A DNA stretch of 64,000 bases from CAYLNH01 sp964384625 (GTDB lineage: Bacteria; Verrucomicrobiota; Lentisphaeria; JABSQK01), in assembly GCA_964384625.1 (NCBI GenBank), contig CAYLNH010000003.1:1-64000 (forward strand), in the 5' to 3' direction. Of this stretch, positions 27,801 to 34,596 are shown piece by piece. Below the pieces are notes generated by a model. The model did not search any database, was not told the origin of the DNA, and was given only the letters and a program-made list of their open reading frames with translations. The position numbers and the translations under genes are program-made. Each line of letters begins with the position of its first letter. The stretch's first letter is position 1.

Positions 27801-27847
27801 ATGGCTATCGCGCCCAGGAAACCGAGCAGGACCGCGCGTACTCTCAT
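24827..27847 (-). CDS. OPT-like membrane protein (DUF6785-type) with four tandem beta repeats in a loop
   Basis: A 1,006-aa multi-spanning membrane protein. Residues 1-95 hold about three helices, including the SGLMRTFPSSILMPHHHNK segment typical of DUF6785-type transporters. Four repeats of ~65 residues (about 137-206, 239-305, 321-387, 407-470) follow, each with a D/N-x-A/T-Y-x-G/D...I-x-I/V...G-x-x-R/Q-x-I...T/A-x-V/I-D-x...Y-x-I pattern, and are inserted into an external loop. About ten helices follow (485-990) with the OPT-like motif HEHLPYPVAAF. Transport substrate is unknown. It is the first gene of the operon, 70 bases after a good promoter; AGGA lies just before the ATG. Confidence 0.75.
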   Translation of the reverse strand: MRVRAVLLGFLGAIAICGLTYINDAILRQTYLVGNNLPVSVFGTLILFLILNVGLFALRERLALNGRELALILAMTLTACCIPGSGLMRTFPSSILMPHHHNKTNPSWQANRIIEEVVPETMLVEMYSTVVEGEITAADVATVTLDAAADATGEHAYEGMMIKVYDGNRRQARRIIEFDSAAKLARVDAKWDRPLQAGQRYRILQSNEEEVLTAYQQGQAGRHSRSMYAPVRGRTANISETSVVLGRGASSVDQMFKGTSIKLLSGVARGQRREITAYDGATRTATINKPFKDDPDPKTDYEIVADADDSLVAGLAAGGGAESITLSPTCASGNDTYADQQITITDGVGKGQTRTIIDYNGSSKTAVVDKPWDIPPAAGSAYEIPIDKDKLKLLTDALSGKVVSVPDAKSITLGPEATHRDNAYNGMDIQLGDGPLHKVALYKGKTRTLILDQALDNLPAAGTTYTIIPKPTVPTYAWSKTLSFWVPLILALWIAMVGLSVVLHRQWSTHEHLPYPVAAFADSLLPGENGRMSSIFRERMFWVAAAIILVLHLNNYIVTWFPDAWVQIPRQVVLEPLFMEVKAMAPVKGAWWMRKATVYFTVVAFAYFLSTDVSLSCGLAPTVYVAVVYYVGKFGVSMGGGGYFGVNHEKFLIFGAYLGLALILMYTGRTFYLSVARRALFLPARDKPPPSSIWGARVALLGYIVFIVLAALPRRLGGIGLDWQIAALYGAGVILLFTIMARIIAETGLFFIQSYWMPCGVIVGLFGARALGPQTMLVLFLLSMVLMVDPREALMPFMANNLKILELRRHKIGRTAVLCTAALVVGLAVAVPWTIYLHYRKGGPLHDGWATKSVPTMPFKEAIKHKQVLSARGQLEESMDVSGFERFFKIQPANGFFLLSLFVGCILVIGFSIGRLRFPNWPLHPVLFLIWAAYPAKQFAFSFLLGWLLKVLVTRFGGSRVYQKLKPMMFGLIAGELVGALIPIIFGFIYFLITKETPKRWGIFPG

Positions 27848-27881
27848 GACTTATCCTATATCTACCTCTCCAGAAACCCGA

Positions 27882-27911
27882 TTTTCCCCTGCCGTCTGGA
27901 TGGCGGGAAAA
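27882..27911 (-). promoter_or_regulatory. 5' hairpin of the transporter-operon leader
   Basis: On the minus strand TTTTCCC-GCC pairs with GGC-(2-nt bulge)-GGGAAAA around an 8-nt loop, starting at about the predicted transcription start. A hairpin at the very 5' end could protect the long mRNA; that role is inferred. Confidence 0.4.
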
Positions 27912-27916
27912 CCGTA

Positions 27917-27944
27917 ATAGTAGCGCATAACCCGGCCTTGTCAA
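27917..27944 (-). promoter_or_regulatory. sigma70-type promoter of the eight-gene transporter operon
   Basis: Minus strand: perfect -35 TTGACA (27944-27939), 16-bp spacer, TACTAT (27922-27917). It lies 70 bases before the first start codon and is the only good match upstream of the operon. The remaining ~200 bases up to 28143 show no gene. Confidence 0.6.
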
Positions 27945-28143
27945 GCGCGATCATATGAAGGTTCATACCCGGCCTCGTGAGCCTGGTTCGGAGCCTTTGG
28001 TTTGCCGGCAAAGAAGCACCGGCGACGGCCGGTGAAAGGAATTTCTAACGCAAAGATGCCGCTCGACCCCGCCGGCATGCGGTTCGCCGCTGCCCGGTCC
28101 CCGACCCCGCCGGCAGCCGACGCGGGGCGCCCGCCGTCCCCGG

Positions 28144-30534
28144 CTATTCTTCGATTACGATGATGTCGTCGTCGTTCTTGTCGCGGACGTTAAAGGGGTA
28201 GTCCGGCGTCAGCGCGTCGGGCAGGCGTTGGGCCAGCAGGTCGGCTGTGAGCTTGGCGGCCGTGTCTGTCGCAAGCACCGATTTCGACGGTTTGTCGCCG
28301 GTGATCAGGAAGATGACGCGGATGTGGTGGTCGGCTGTGACCAGCGCGGGCAGCCGGGGTTCGTCGGGTCGGGCCGGCGCTCGGGTCAGGGTCGAGGCGG
28401 GGATGCGGGCGGCCCGGACGTCTTTGAGTTCGGCGCGGGCGGCGGCCCGGATGGCGTCGAAGGCGCGCTTTCCCTGTTTTGTTGCCGGCGTTTCGATCAC
28501 CAGCAGGCCGTCGCCGGCAAAGAACGGCTGGAGAGCGGTCAGCAGATTTCCTTTTACCCGCGGCGGGGCCAGGGCATTGATGAAGATGACGGATGGGCCC
28601 GCGGGGTTCTCAAATTCCGGCAGGGTGTCGGCGGCGGCGGCGAACAGTGGAAAGGCCTGCTGCCGGTCCAATTGCCGGATTGCCGCCGGCAGAAAGGTGA
28701 CTTCTTTGCCGCCGTCGGGGCCGCAGGCCAGCCCCAGGGGCGGGCGCACGCCGTCGGCCAGGAAGGCCAGCGCCGACAGAGTCTGGGCGCGGGATCCCAG
28801 TGCCTTGGGGATGGCGTTGCGGCGCTGCATCTGGATGCGGCGGTTGCGGGCTCGTGTCGCGTTGTGCTTTTTCGCTTTCTCCATCGCGAGGTGCACGGCG
28901 CCGGCGCCCGGGGAGATGGTGAAGAATTGGTCCCCGCCGATGTTGCCGCCGCGGCTGCTCCTCGCCAGACGGTCTGCCGTGGCGCGAAACTGCGCCCGGT
29001 CGGTCTGGAGATATCCGGCCCGGCGGCGGTGGGCCGCTGCCGCGAACAGGAAATACTCATTGGTGCTCATCCCCAGGTACTTCGGCAGTTTCCGGTTCCG
29101 GCGGCGGGAATCGTAGTTCTTGAGGTCCTGGCGGACCAACGTGGTGGTTTGATCCAGCAGCACCGCCGTCGCGTCGCCGGCGTCTGCCGGCAGCAGTCGG
29201 CGGAGGGCTCCGAGGGCCGTCAACGCCTGCGCGTTCACCAGCGGCGACCCAACGCTTACCACGCGTTCGGTATCGACCGTTCGCGGTCGGTTCCGTTTTC
29301 GCGCCCGTTTCTCTTTGATCAGCGCGTCATACCGGGTCTCCGGCGCGTAGTGGATTGCTTCCGTCCAGGTTCCGGTCTCCACGTTGAAGGCCGCCCGCAC
29401 GGCCTGGGCGGCGGCGCTGACGACTTCGCGGGTCAGCCGGGGCGCGGGCGTCGTGTCGCCGACCGCCGCGGGTGTGCTCTCGGCGGGCAGACAACCGCAG
29501 TCCGCGGCGGCTGCCAGGGCCGTCAGGGCCAGGGCCGTATGGTGCAGATCGGTCACTTGGTGAGCGGTCCAGTCCACCGGCGGCCCGGGCACCTCCACTT
29601 GTTCCAGCAAGGTCTTGAAGTCCTCCGGCCGGGGCGCTGCGGGGTCCGGGTCCAGCCGCCACGCTGCCGGTGCGTTGTTGAAGTCGCCGGTGAACACCGT
29701 GTGCTGCCGCCGCCGCGCGTCCCGGCCTTCGGCTGCCTTCGCCGCCGCCAGCGCCAGGAGGACCTCGGCGTCTTCGGCGACCGGCCCCCACAGGCCCTTG
29801 CCGGCGCCGTTCCGGACCTGCGCGTGCAGCAATTTGGCCGCCAGACGCTGCCGCAGCCGGTCCAGGGGCTCCGAGCGCTCGGGCCAGCTGCACAGACCGG
29901 TCGTTACCCAGGCCAGATCCCACGTCTCATGCGGCAGGCCGTAAGCCTGCAGATGGTAGATCAGCGAGGCCGCGTGCCGCCGCAAGGCCGGCTCCATCGT
30001 GACCACGCCGGCGCGAACCAGCGCGTAAATCGCCAGGCCGTTCAAGCCGAGGAACCCCGGATACCATCGCGCCACGGATTTGCTGTTCTCCGGGTCCGGT
30101 GCGTGCCGGGTCTCCTCCCGGCGTACCGGCCCCGTCGGATCGAGCCGCAGATACGTCCGCTTCACGGTGCGCCCGCCGCTGGTATGCCGGACCCGCTGCA
30201 AATCGCCGCCGCCCCGCCGGCTGTACCGCCAGAGGTCCGCGTCCCGAAGAATATAAAGCGGGGTTCGCACTGCGATCGTCTCACGCCGGTAACGCCGCGC
30301 CTTCGTCGTCGCGGCACCCGGTTCGGTCGCCGGCAGCGGCGGAAAGATCAGACCATGCGGGTTGTCGGCAAGAGTCAGCAGCCGCTGCGTCGTCTGACTG
30401 AACACCGGCCGCAATTTGAGCAGCAACTTCTCCTCGGAGGTCTTCTGCTGCCGCTTGCCCTTTTTCTTCGGGGCGGATTGCACGCCTCCCGCCGCCAGCA
30501 AGGCGATCAATACATAACGGACTGCTGTGGGCAT
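28144..30534 (-). CDS. secreted alpha/alpha-toroid protein (prenyltransferase/squalene-cyclase-like fold)
   Basis: A 796-aa protein with an N-terminal signal (VLIALLAAGGVQSA) and a Lys/Arg-rich mature start. Residues about 150-520 show helical hairpins of toroid type (GFLGLNGLAIYALVRAG, HHTALALTALAAAADCG, LVNAQALTALGALRRLLP), like squalene-cyclase/prenyltransferase folds. The last ~200 residues look like a DUF4159/GATase-like domain (GPSVIFINALAPPRVKGNLLTALQPFFAGDGLLVIETP). Similar proteins often accompany MoxR-vWA clusters in PVC bacteria, and such a cluster starts 2 kb away on the other strand. Catalytic function is not evident. GGAGG is well placed before the ATG. Confidence 0.72.
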   Translation of the reverse strand: MPTAVRYVLIALLAAGGVQSAPKKKGKRQQKTSEEKLLLKLRPVFSQTTQRLLTLADNPHGLIFPPLPATEPGAATTKARRYRRETIAVRTPLYILRDADLWRYSRRGGGDLQRVRHTSGGRTVKRTYLRLDPTGPVRREETRHAPDPENSKSVARWYPGFLGLNGLAIYALVRAGVVTMEPALRRHAASLIYHLQAYGLPHETWDLAWVTTGLCSWPERSEPLDRLRQRLAAKLLHAQVRNGAGKGLWGPVAEDAEVLLALAAAKAAEGRDARRRQHTVFTGDFNNAPAAWRLDPDPAAPRPEDFKTLLEQVEVPGPPVDWTAHQVTDLHHTALALTALAAAADCGCLPAESTPAAVGDTTPAPRLTREVVSAAAQAVRAAFNVETGTWTEAIHYAPETRYDALIKEKRARKRNRPRTVDTERVVSVGSPLVNAQALTALGALRRLLPADAGDATAVLLDQTTTLVRQDLKNYDSRRRNRKLPKYLGMSTNEYFLFAAAAHRRRAGYLQTDRAQFRATADRLARSSRGGNIGGDQFFTISPGAGAVHLAMEKAKKHNATRARNRRIQMQRRNAIPKALGSRAQTLSALAFLADGVRPPLGLACGPDGGKEVTFLPAAIRQLDRQQAFPLFAAAADTLPEFENPAGPSVIFINALAPPRVKGNLLTALQPFFAGDGLLVIETPATKQGKRAFDAIRAAARAELKDVRAARIPASTLTRAPARPDEPRLPALVTADHHIRVIFLITGDKPSKSVLATDTAAKLTADLLAQRLPDALTPDYPFNVRDKNDDDIIVIEE

Positions 30535-31326
30535 GAGATCCTCCGGGCCCCTTAAAAACAGAAGGGGCCGCCTGATCTGTTTCCCGATGCGCCGGCGGCC
30601 TACCCTTCACTCACTCACAAAACCTATCGCACGCACATCATCCAACCATCAACAGATCGGCGGGCCTTCTATCTCATGGGTATAGGAATCCTCAACCCGA
30701 TTGCAAGGGGGGCGCCTCAAAAATTTCGGCAGCGCCGCCTTGGCTGCGCCCACCGCGAAAAGCCTTCCTGCCCCCCCCGCCCACGGCCTCGGGCCGTGGC
30801 GGAGAGGGGCGCATATCAGTTCTGTTGGTCATTCTCTCGCACCGCAGCAGGAGTCGCGCAATAGCGCAGGATCCGTTGCCGGTCCAGCCATCGGCGGGCT
30901 TGTCGGCACCTGTTGTTTCCGATTCTCAAGGCCCCGGGTCGCTTGCCGGCCCGGTGAATGAGTTCAGCAGGGAAGGGGAAGGCGGTCCCATGAATGAGCT
31001 TCTTCACCGGGCAGATAAACCACCCGGGGGGGCGTCTGGTCGAACCGATTACCGGCAGCAAGCGCCTGCAGAACTCAAATTCGCCCACTCGTAAGCCGGT
31101 CGCCGGCGCCTGGACATACTGCAAGAGCGGCGTCGGCCGGAACTGCTTGAGGTCATGGGCAATAACGCCTGGCGGGGAACATGTCATAGTTATGGTTGTC
31201 CTATTACTACCATATGGCCCTGCTTATGGAACCCCGCCGAAATCTGTGTGTCAAACTGATTCACAGAGATCACGAGGCAATCCCCCTCAGGAACTCCTGT
31301 ATCTATGGCTCAATTCGAATCAATCC
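30535..31326. other. 792-base intergenic region with dispersed repeat and hairpins
   Basis: Between two divergent genes. It holds a perfect hairpin at 30781-30799 (CCACGGCC-TCG-GGCCGTGG), a C-run at about 30771-30779, and copy 1 of a 72-bp dispersed repeat at 31096-31167. An AT-richer stretch at about 31180-31235, with TATGG/CCATA inverted pieces, is the likeliest promoter area for the GntR gene. Short open frames here are not supported as genes. Confidence 0.5.
31096..31167 (+). repeat. 72-bp dispersed repeat, copy 1
   Basis: Aligns without gaps to 56408-56479 in the same orientation; I count 58 of 72 identical bases. Both copies are in spacers 25 kb apart next to unrelated genes. Nature unknown: relic of a mobile element or a conserved non-coding unit. 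Confidence 0.65.
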
Positions 31327-32463
31327 ATGCCAATGGCTAGCGCGTTGCACAATGCCGCGACTGCCGGCGATCAGCTCCTCCGGGATCTGCGCCAGGCGAT
31401 CCGCACCGGACAGCTCCGGCCGGGAGCGCGCCTGCGCACTGTCCGCCAACTGGCTGCTGATTACGGCGTCAGTGCCAGCAAGGCGCGTCGGGTTCTGGTG
31501 CGGCTGGCTGACGCGGGTCTGATTGTCACGCGCCGCGGCGATGGCACCTACGTGGCGGAATCGCGGGGCGAACCGCGCCACAACCCGGTGCTTACGGCCA
31601 CCTCGATTCGCATTGCGCTCCCCGGCTACAGCGCCGCAGAGTTGCGCCGCGCGGACGTCGATCACGGTTCGGTCCCCGTCGATTTCATGCGCGGCGTCGA
31701 GGCGGAACTCGGGGACGGCAACGGTTACGAACTGCTCCCGCTTCGGGATGAGTCCGCCGTCAGCCGGTTTCTGGCCGCCGGCGATTGTTCGGTTCTGATG
31801 ACCTGCCAGGGGGCAGGCGAGCGTTTGGTCGCCGGTTTGCGGCAACAGGCCCGTCGCGGCGTTCAGGTCATCATTGTCGATGCTTTTCAGCTTGACGCCG
31901 ACTGGGCGGCGGAACTCGGCTTTGACGGCCCCCAAGGCATCCGGCAGACCACCCGGCACCTGATTGAGACCGGCCATGAGCACACGGTTTATGTTTCCTG
32001 GACGCCACCGGAGAATGACGCGGCAGGCTGGATCAGTATGCGGCGGGATGCGTACCTCGATGAAATCGCCCGGGCCGGACTGGAACCACAAGTACTTTAT
32101 GCGGGCACCATCGCCGACGCTGCCGTCGCCGCCGGCCGGCTCAAGGACTCCCTTCCGGCAGTGTTGACTCGGCACGCCGTGACGGCAGCGGTCTGCGCCA
32201 ACGACATCCTGGCGAAAGCGGTGATCGACGTGGCCGCCGAATCCGGCAGCCGCATTCCCCAGGACCTCTGCTTGACCGGCTACGACGATACCGCGGGCGC
32301 CATCACCCAGGGGCTGACCTCGGTCAATCGCCGTTTCCGCGAACTCGGTCGCCTGGCCGCCGCCATCGCTGTGCGCGCCGCCACCGATGGTGTCCGGTTT
32401 CACGGCCGGATGGTTGTGGACCCCGAACTGGTGGTCCGGCGGAGTACAGCACGACTTTCATAA
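31327..32463 (+). CDS. GntR-type HTH regulator with LacI-like sensor domain
   Basis: A 378-aa transcription factor. Residues ~8-78 are a GntR winged helix-turn-helix (LLRDLRQAIRTGQLRPGARL...VRQLAADYGVSASKARRVL...RRGDGTYV). Residues ~90-375 are a periplasmic-binding-protein-like sensor as in LacI/AraR regulators (VCANDILAKAVIDVAAESG, then GYDDTAG). Such chimeras sense a sugar and repress nearby catabolic genes. ATG 31327 is chosen because the GntR domain starts soon after; the open frame extends upstream through non-coding spacer. It lies 27 bases before the MoxR gene on the same strand and may be co-transcribed with, or control, that cluster. No ligand can be inferred. Confidence 0.88.
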   Translation: MPMASALHNAATAGDQLLRDLRQAIRTGQLRPGARLRTVRQLAADYGVSASKARRVLVRLADAGLIVTRRGDGTYVAESRGEPRHNPVLTATSIRIALPGYSAAELRRADVDHGSVPVDFMRGVEAELGDGNGYELLPLRDESAVSRFLAAGDCSVLMTCQGAGERLVAGLRQQARRGVQVIIVDAFQLDADWAAELGFDGPQGIRQTTRHLIETGHEHTVYVSWTPPENDAAGWISMRRDAYLDEIARAGLEPQVLYAGTIADAAVAAGRLKDSLPAVLTRHAVTAAVCANDILAKAVIDVAAESGSRIPQDLCLTGYDDTAGAITQGLTSVNRRFRELGRLAAAIAVRAATDGVRFHGRMVVDPELVVRRSTARLS

Positions 32464-32490
32464 GAGATACAAACACAAGGAGACCCTGTG

Positions 32491-33507
32491 ATGTCGGATA
32501 ACGTGAAAGACGTCGTGGACGAACAGCGCCTGCAGCAGGCGCAGGGCGCCCGAGAGAAGATCCTCAAGGAGGTCCGCAAGACGATTATCGGTCAGGAGGA
32601 CCTGGTCGAAAAGGTGCTCGTCGCCATGTTCGCCGGCGGCCACCTGCTGATGGTCGGGGTCCCCGGTCTGGCCAAAACGCTGCTCGTCAGCACGCTGGCC
32701 AAGGCGCTGAGCATGAACTTCAAACGCATTCAGTTCACGCCGGACATGATGCCCTCGGACATCACCGGTACGGAGGTCCTGGAAGAAGACCACGCCACCG
32801 GCAAGAAAGACTTTGTCTTTGTCCGCGGCCCCGTCTTCACCAACTTGTTGCTGGCGGACGAGATCAACCGAACCCCGCCAAAGACGCAGGCAGCCCTGCT
32901 GGAAGCCATGCAGGAGAAGCACGTCACCGTCGGCCGCACCACGTATGAACTGGAAGAACCGTTTATGGTCATGGCCACCCAGAATCCGATCGAACAGGAA
33001 GGTACCTACCCGCTGCCGGAAGCCCAGCAGGACCGCTTCATGTTCAATCTCTGGGTCGATTACCCGACCAGCAGTGAACTGCGCGACATCATCAAAGCCA
33101 CGACGGCCGGCGGTTTTGAGGAACCCCAGCCGGTACTGACCGGCGAGGAGGTCCTGGCCATGCGCGCCATCGTTCGCCAGATCCCCATCAGCGAACATGT
33201 GCTGGAATACATCGTGCGTCTGGTCGAAGCGACGCACATCAACAAAGACAACATCCCCGACGTATCCAAAAAGTATCTGGACTGGGGCGCCGGCCCGCGG
33301 GCCGGACAATACCTCAGTCTCGGCGCCAAGAGCCGGGCCCTGCTCCGCGGCAACCTGCAGGCCACCGTCGAAGACGTCCGCTACGTCGTCCACTCGGTGA
33401 TGCGCCACCGTATCGTCACCAATTTCACCGCCGTCGCCGACGGCGTCAGCACCGACGACGTCATCGACCAACTCCTGGAAGCCGTCCCTGAGCCAGACGG
33501 TTCGTGA
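32491..33507 (+). CDS. MoxR-family AAA+ ATPase
   Basis: A 338-aa ATPase. Walker A is GVPGLAKT, Walker B is LLLADEINRTPPKTQAALLEAMQE, and sensor 1 lies in MATQNPIEQEGTYPLPEAQQDRF, all standard MoxR. MoxR proteins act as chaperone-like ATPases with vWA-domain partners encoded next to them. Here DUF58 and two vWA proteins follow, so this is the classic cluster. AAGGAG (32477-32482) is best spaced for ATG 32491; the adjoining GTG at 32488 is possible. The gene follows the GntR-type regulator by 27 bases. Confidence 0.95.
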   Translation: MSDNVKDVVDEQRLQQAQGAREKILKEVRKTIIGQEDLVEKVLVAMFAGGHLLMVGVPGLAKTLLVSTLAKALSMNFKRIQFTPDMMPSDITGTEVLEEDHATGKKDFVFVRGPVFTNLLLADEINRTPPKTQAALLEAMQEKHVTVGRTTYELEEPFMVMATQNPIEQEGTYPLPEAQQDRFMFNLWVDYPTSSELRDIIKATTAGGFEEPQPVLTGEEVLAMRAIVRQIPISEHVLEYIVRLVEATHINKDNIPDVSKKYLDWGAGPRAGQYLSLGAKSRALLRGNLQATVEDVRYVVHSVMRHRIVTNFTAVADGVSTDDVIDQLLEAVPEPDGS

Positions 33508-33522
33508 GCCCGCCGGGCTCAC

Positions 33523-33601
33523 CGGTGATCGGTAATCCGTAATCGGTGAGCTGCAGACTCCGAGTTACTGATCACTGATTACTGATTACCGATCACCGAA
33601 C
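33523..33601 (+). repeat. heptanucleotide repeat arrays forming a large palindrome (MoxR/DUF58 spacer)
   Basis: The left array is four 7-bp units (CGGTGAT, CGGTAAT, CCGTAAT, CGGTGAG; 33523-33550). The right array is five units (ACTGATC, ACTGATT twice, ACCGATC, ACCGAAC; 33567-33601). The outermost 15 bp (33523-33537 and 33584-33598) are perfect inverted repeats. The right array ends 2 bases before the next start codon, which has no ribosome site. Confidence 0.8.
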
Positions 33602-33603
33602 CC

Positions 33604-34515
33604 ATGCCAACCGCTCCAACCACAATGCGATTCCTCGAGCCGGAAGTCCTCCGGCAGCTGGCGAACATCGAGTTGCGCGCCCGCCTGCTGGTGGAAGGCA
33701 TGTACGCGTCACGGCACCGATGCCCGTACTACGGCTACAGCGTCGAGTTCAAGGACCACCGCGAGTATGTTCCGGGTGATGAACCGCGTAACATCGACTG
33801 GAAGATGCTGGCGCGCACCGAGCGTTACTACGTGAAACGGTTCGAGATGGAATCGAACATGGACGTCATCAGCATCCTCGATACAAGTGCGTCCATGGGC
33901 TATGCACCGGAGTCGGCCAAACGCCTGACCAAGATGGAATACGGCTGCTATCTGGCGGCATCGCTCAGCTATCTGGCCAGTCGCCAGCAGGACTCTCCGG
34001 GATTGATCACGTTCGATCAGGACATGCAGCTGTACATCGGCCCGCGTCAGGGCCAGCGGCACCTGCACACCATCCTGGCGCGACTGGAAGACCTCCAGCC
34101 GGCCGCTGAAACCGACTTGGGCGCGGTCCTCCGACGCATCGGTCAACGGCTGCGACGGCGCAGCATCCTCGTGGTCATCAGCGACTGCTACAGCAACGAA
34201 GAAGAAGTCCGCGACGGCATTCGTCATCTCGCCGCCCGCGGCCACGACGTCATTGTCTTCCAGATTCTCGATCACGATGAAATCGATTTCCCGTTCAAAG
34301 CGTTGACGGCATTTCAGGATCTTGAAACGTCCGGCGAAATCATGTGCGACCCGCTGCGGCAGCGGTCCGACTATCTCCAACGCATGGACGCCTTCCAGGA
34401 AGCCGTTAAGACAGCAAGCGTCGGCTGCGGCGCCGACTATCGCCTGGTCAACACCAGCGATCCCATCGAGATCGTCCTGCGCGATTACCTCCTCTACAGA
34501 AGGCAACGTGGATGA
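33604..34515 (+). CDS. DUF58 domain protein (vWA-like)
   Basis: A 303-aa cytoplasmic protein. The DUF58 hallmark YVPGDEPRNIDWKMLART is present at about 59-76, with the partial vWA fold and a MIDAS-type DTSASM metal site at about 97-102. DUF58 proteins are standard partners of MoxR ATPases. The full length suggests an intact protein without the membrane anchor some relatives have. It is preceded directly by a heptad repeat array and lacks a recognisable Shine-Dalgarno sequence, unlike the MoxR gene. Confidence 0.93.
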   Translation: MPTAPTTMRFLEPEVLRQLANIELRARLLVEGMYASRHRCPYYGYSVEFKDHREYVPGDEPRNIDWKMLARTERYYVKRFEMESNMDVISILDTSASMGYAPESAKRLTKMEYGCYLAASLSYLASRQQDSPGLITFDQDMQLYIGPRQGQRHLHTILARLEDLQPAAETDLGAVLRRIGQRLRRRSILVVISDCYSNEEEVRDGIRHLAARGHDVIVFQILDHDEIDFPFKALTAFQDLETSGEIMCDPLRQRSDYLQRMDAFQEAVKTASVGCGADYRLVNTSDPIEIVLRDYLLYRRQRG

Positions 34516-34519
34516 CGAG

Positions 34520-34596
34520 ACACGGGACACGAAACACGGGACACGAAACACGGGATAGTCGACTCCAGTCGATCCAACACTGAATACTGATTACCA
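34520..34596 (+). repeat. heptanucleotide repeat array (DUF58/BatA spacer)
   Basis: Five 7-bp units alternate ACACGGG and ACACGAA (34520-34554). Then comes an inverted TCGACT-CC-AGTCGA, then AACACTG, AATACTG, ATTACCA directly abutting ATG 34597. The last units resemble those before the DUF58 gene. No ribosome site is present between array and start codon. Confidence 0.8.

Noticed and set aside
28228..30555. 775-aa plus-strand open frame opposite the toroid protein
   Set aside because: Antisense shadow of high-GC coding DNA, with no domain, signal or ribosome site.
30816..31187. Minus-strand 123-aa open frame over repeat copy 1
   Set aside because: The peptide over the 72-bp repeat is partly kept in copy 2, but there is no ribosome site, known domain or open frame of matching length in copy 2; treated as non-coding repeat.
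30994..31326. N-terminal extension of the GntR-type regulator
   Set aside because: Upstream residues come from spacer and the repeat; the winged-helix domain starts just after ATG 31327.
31304..31339. 11-codon leader peptide before the GntR-type regulator
   Set aside because: A short ATG frame overlaps the true start, but there is no ribosome site and no attenuator structure.
33523..33601. Possible CRISPR-like array
   Set aside because: Units are 7 bp, directly tandem and without spacers; no cas gene is present in the window.
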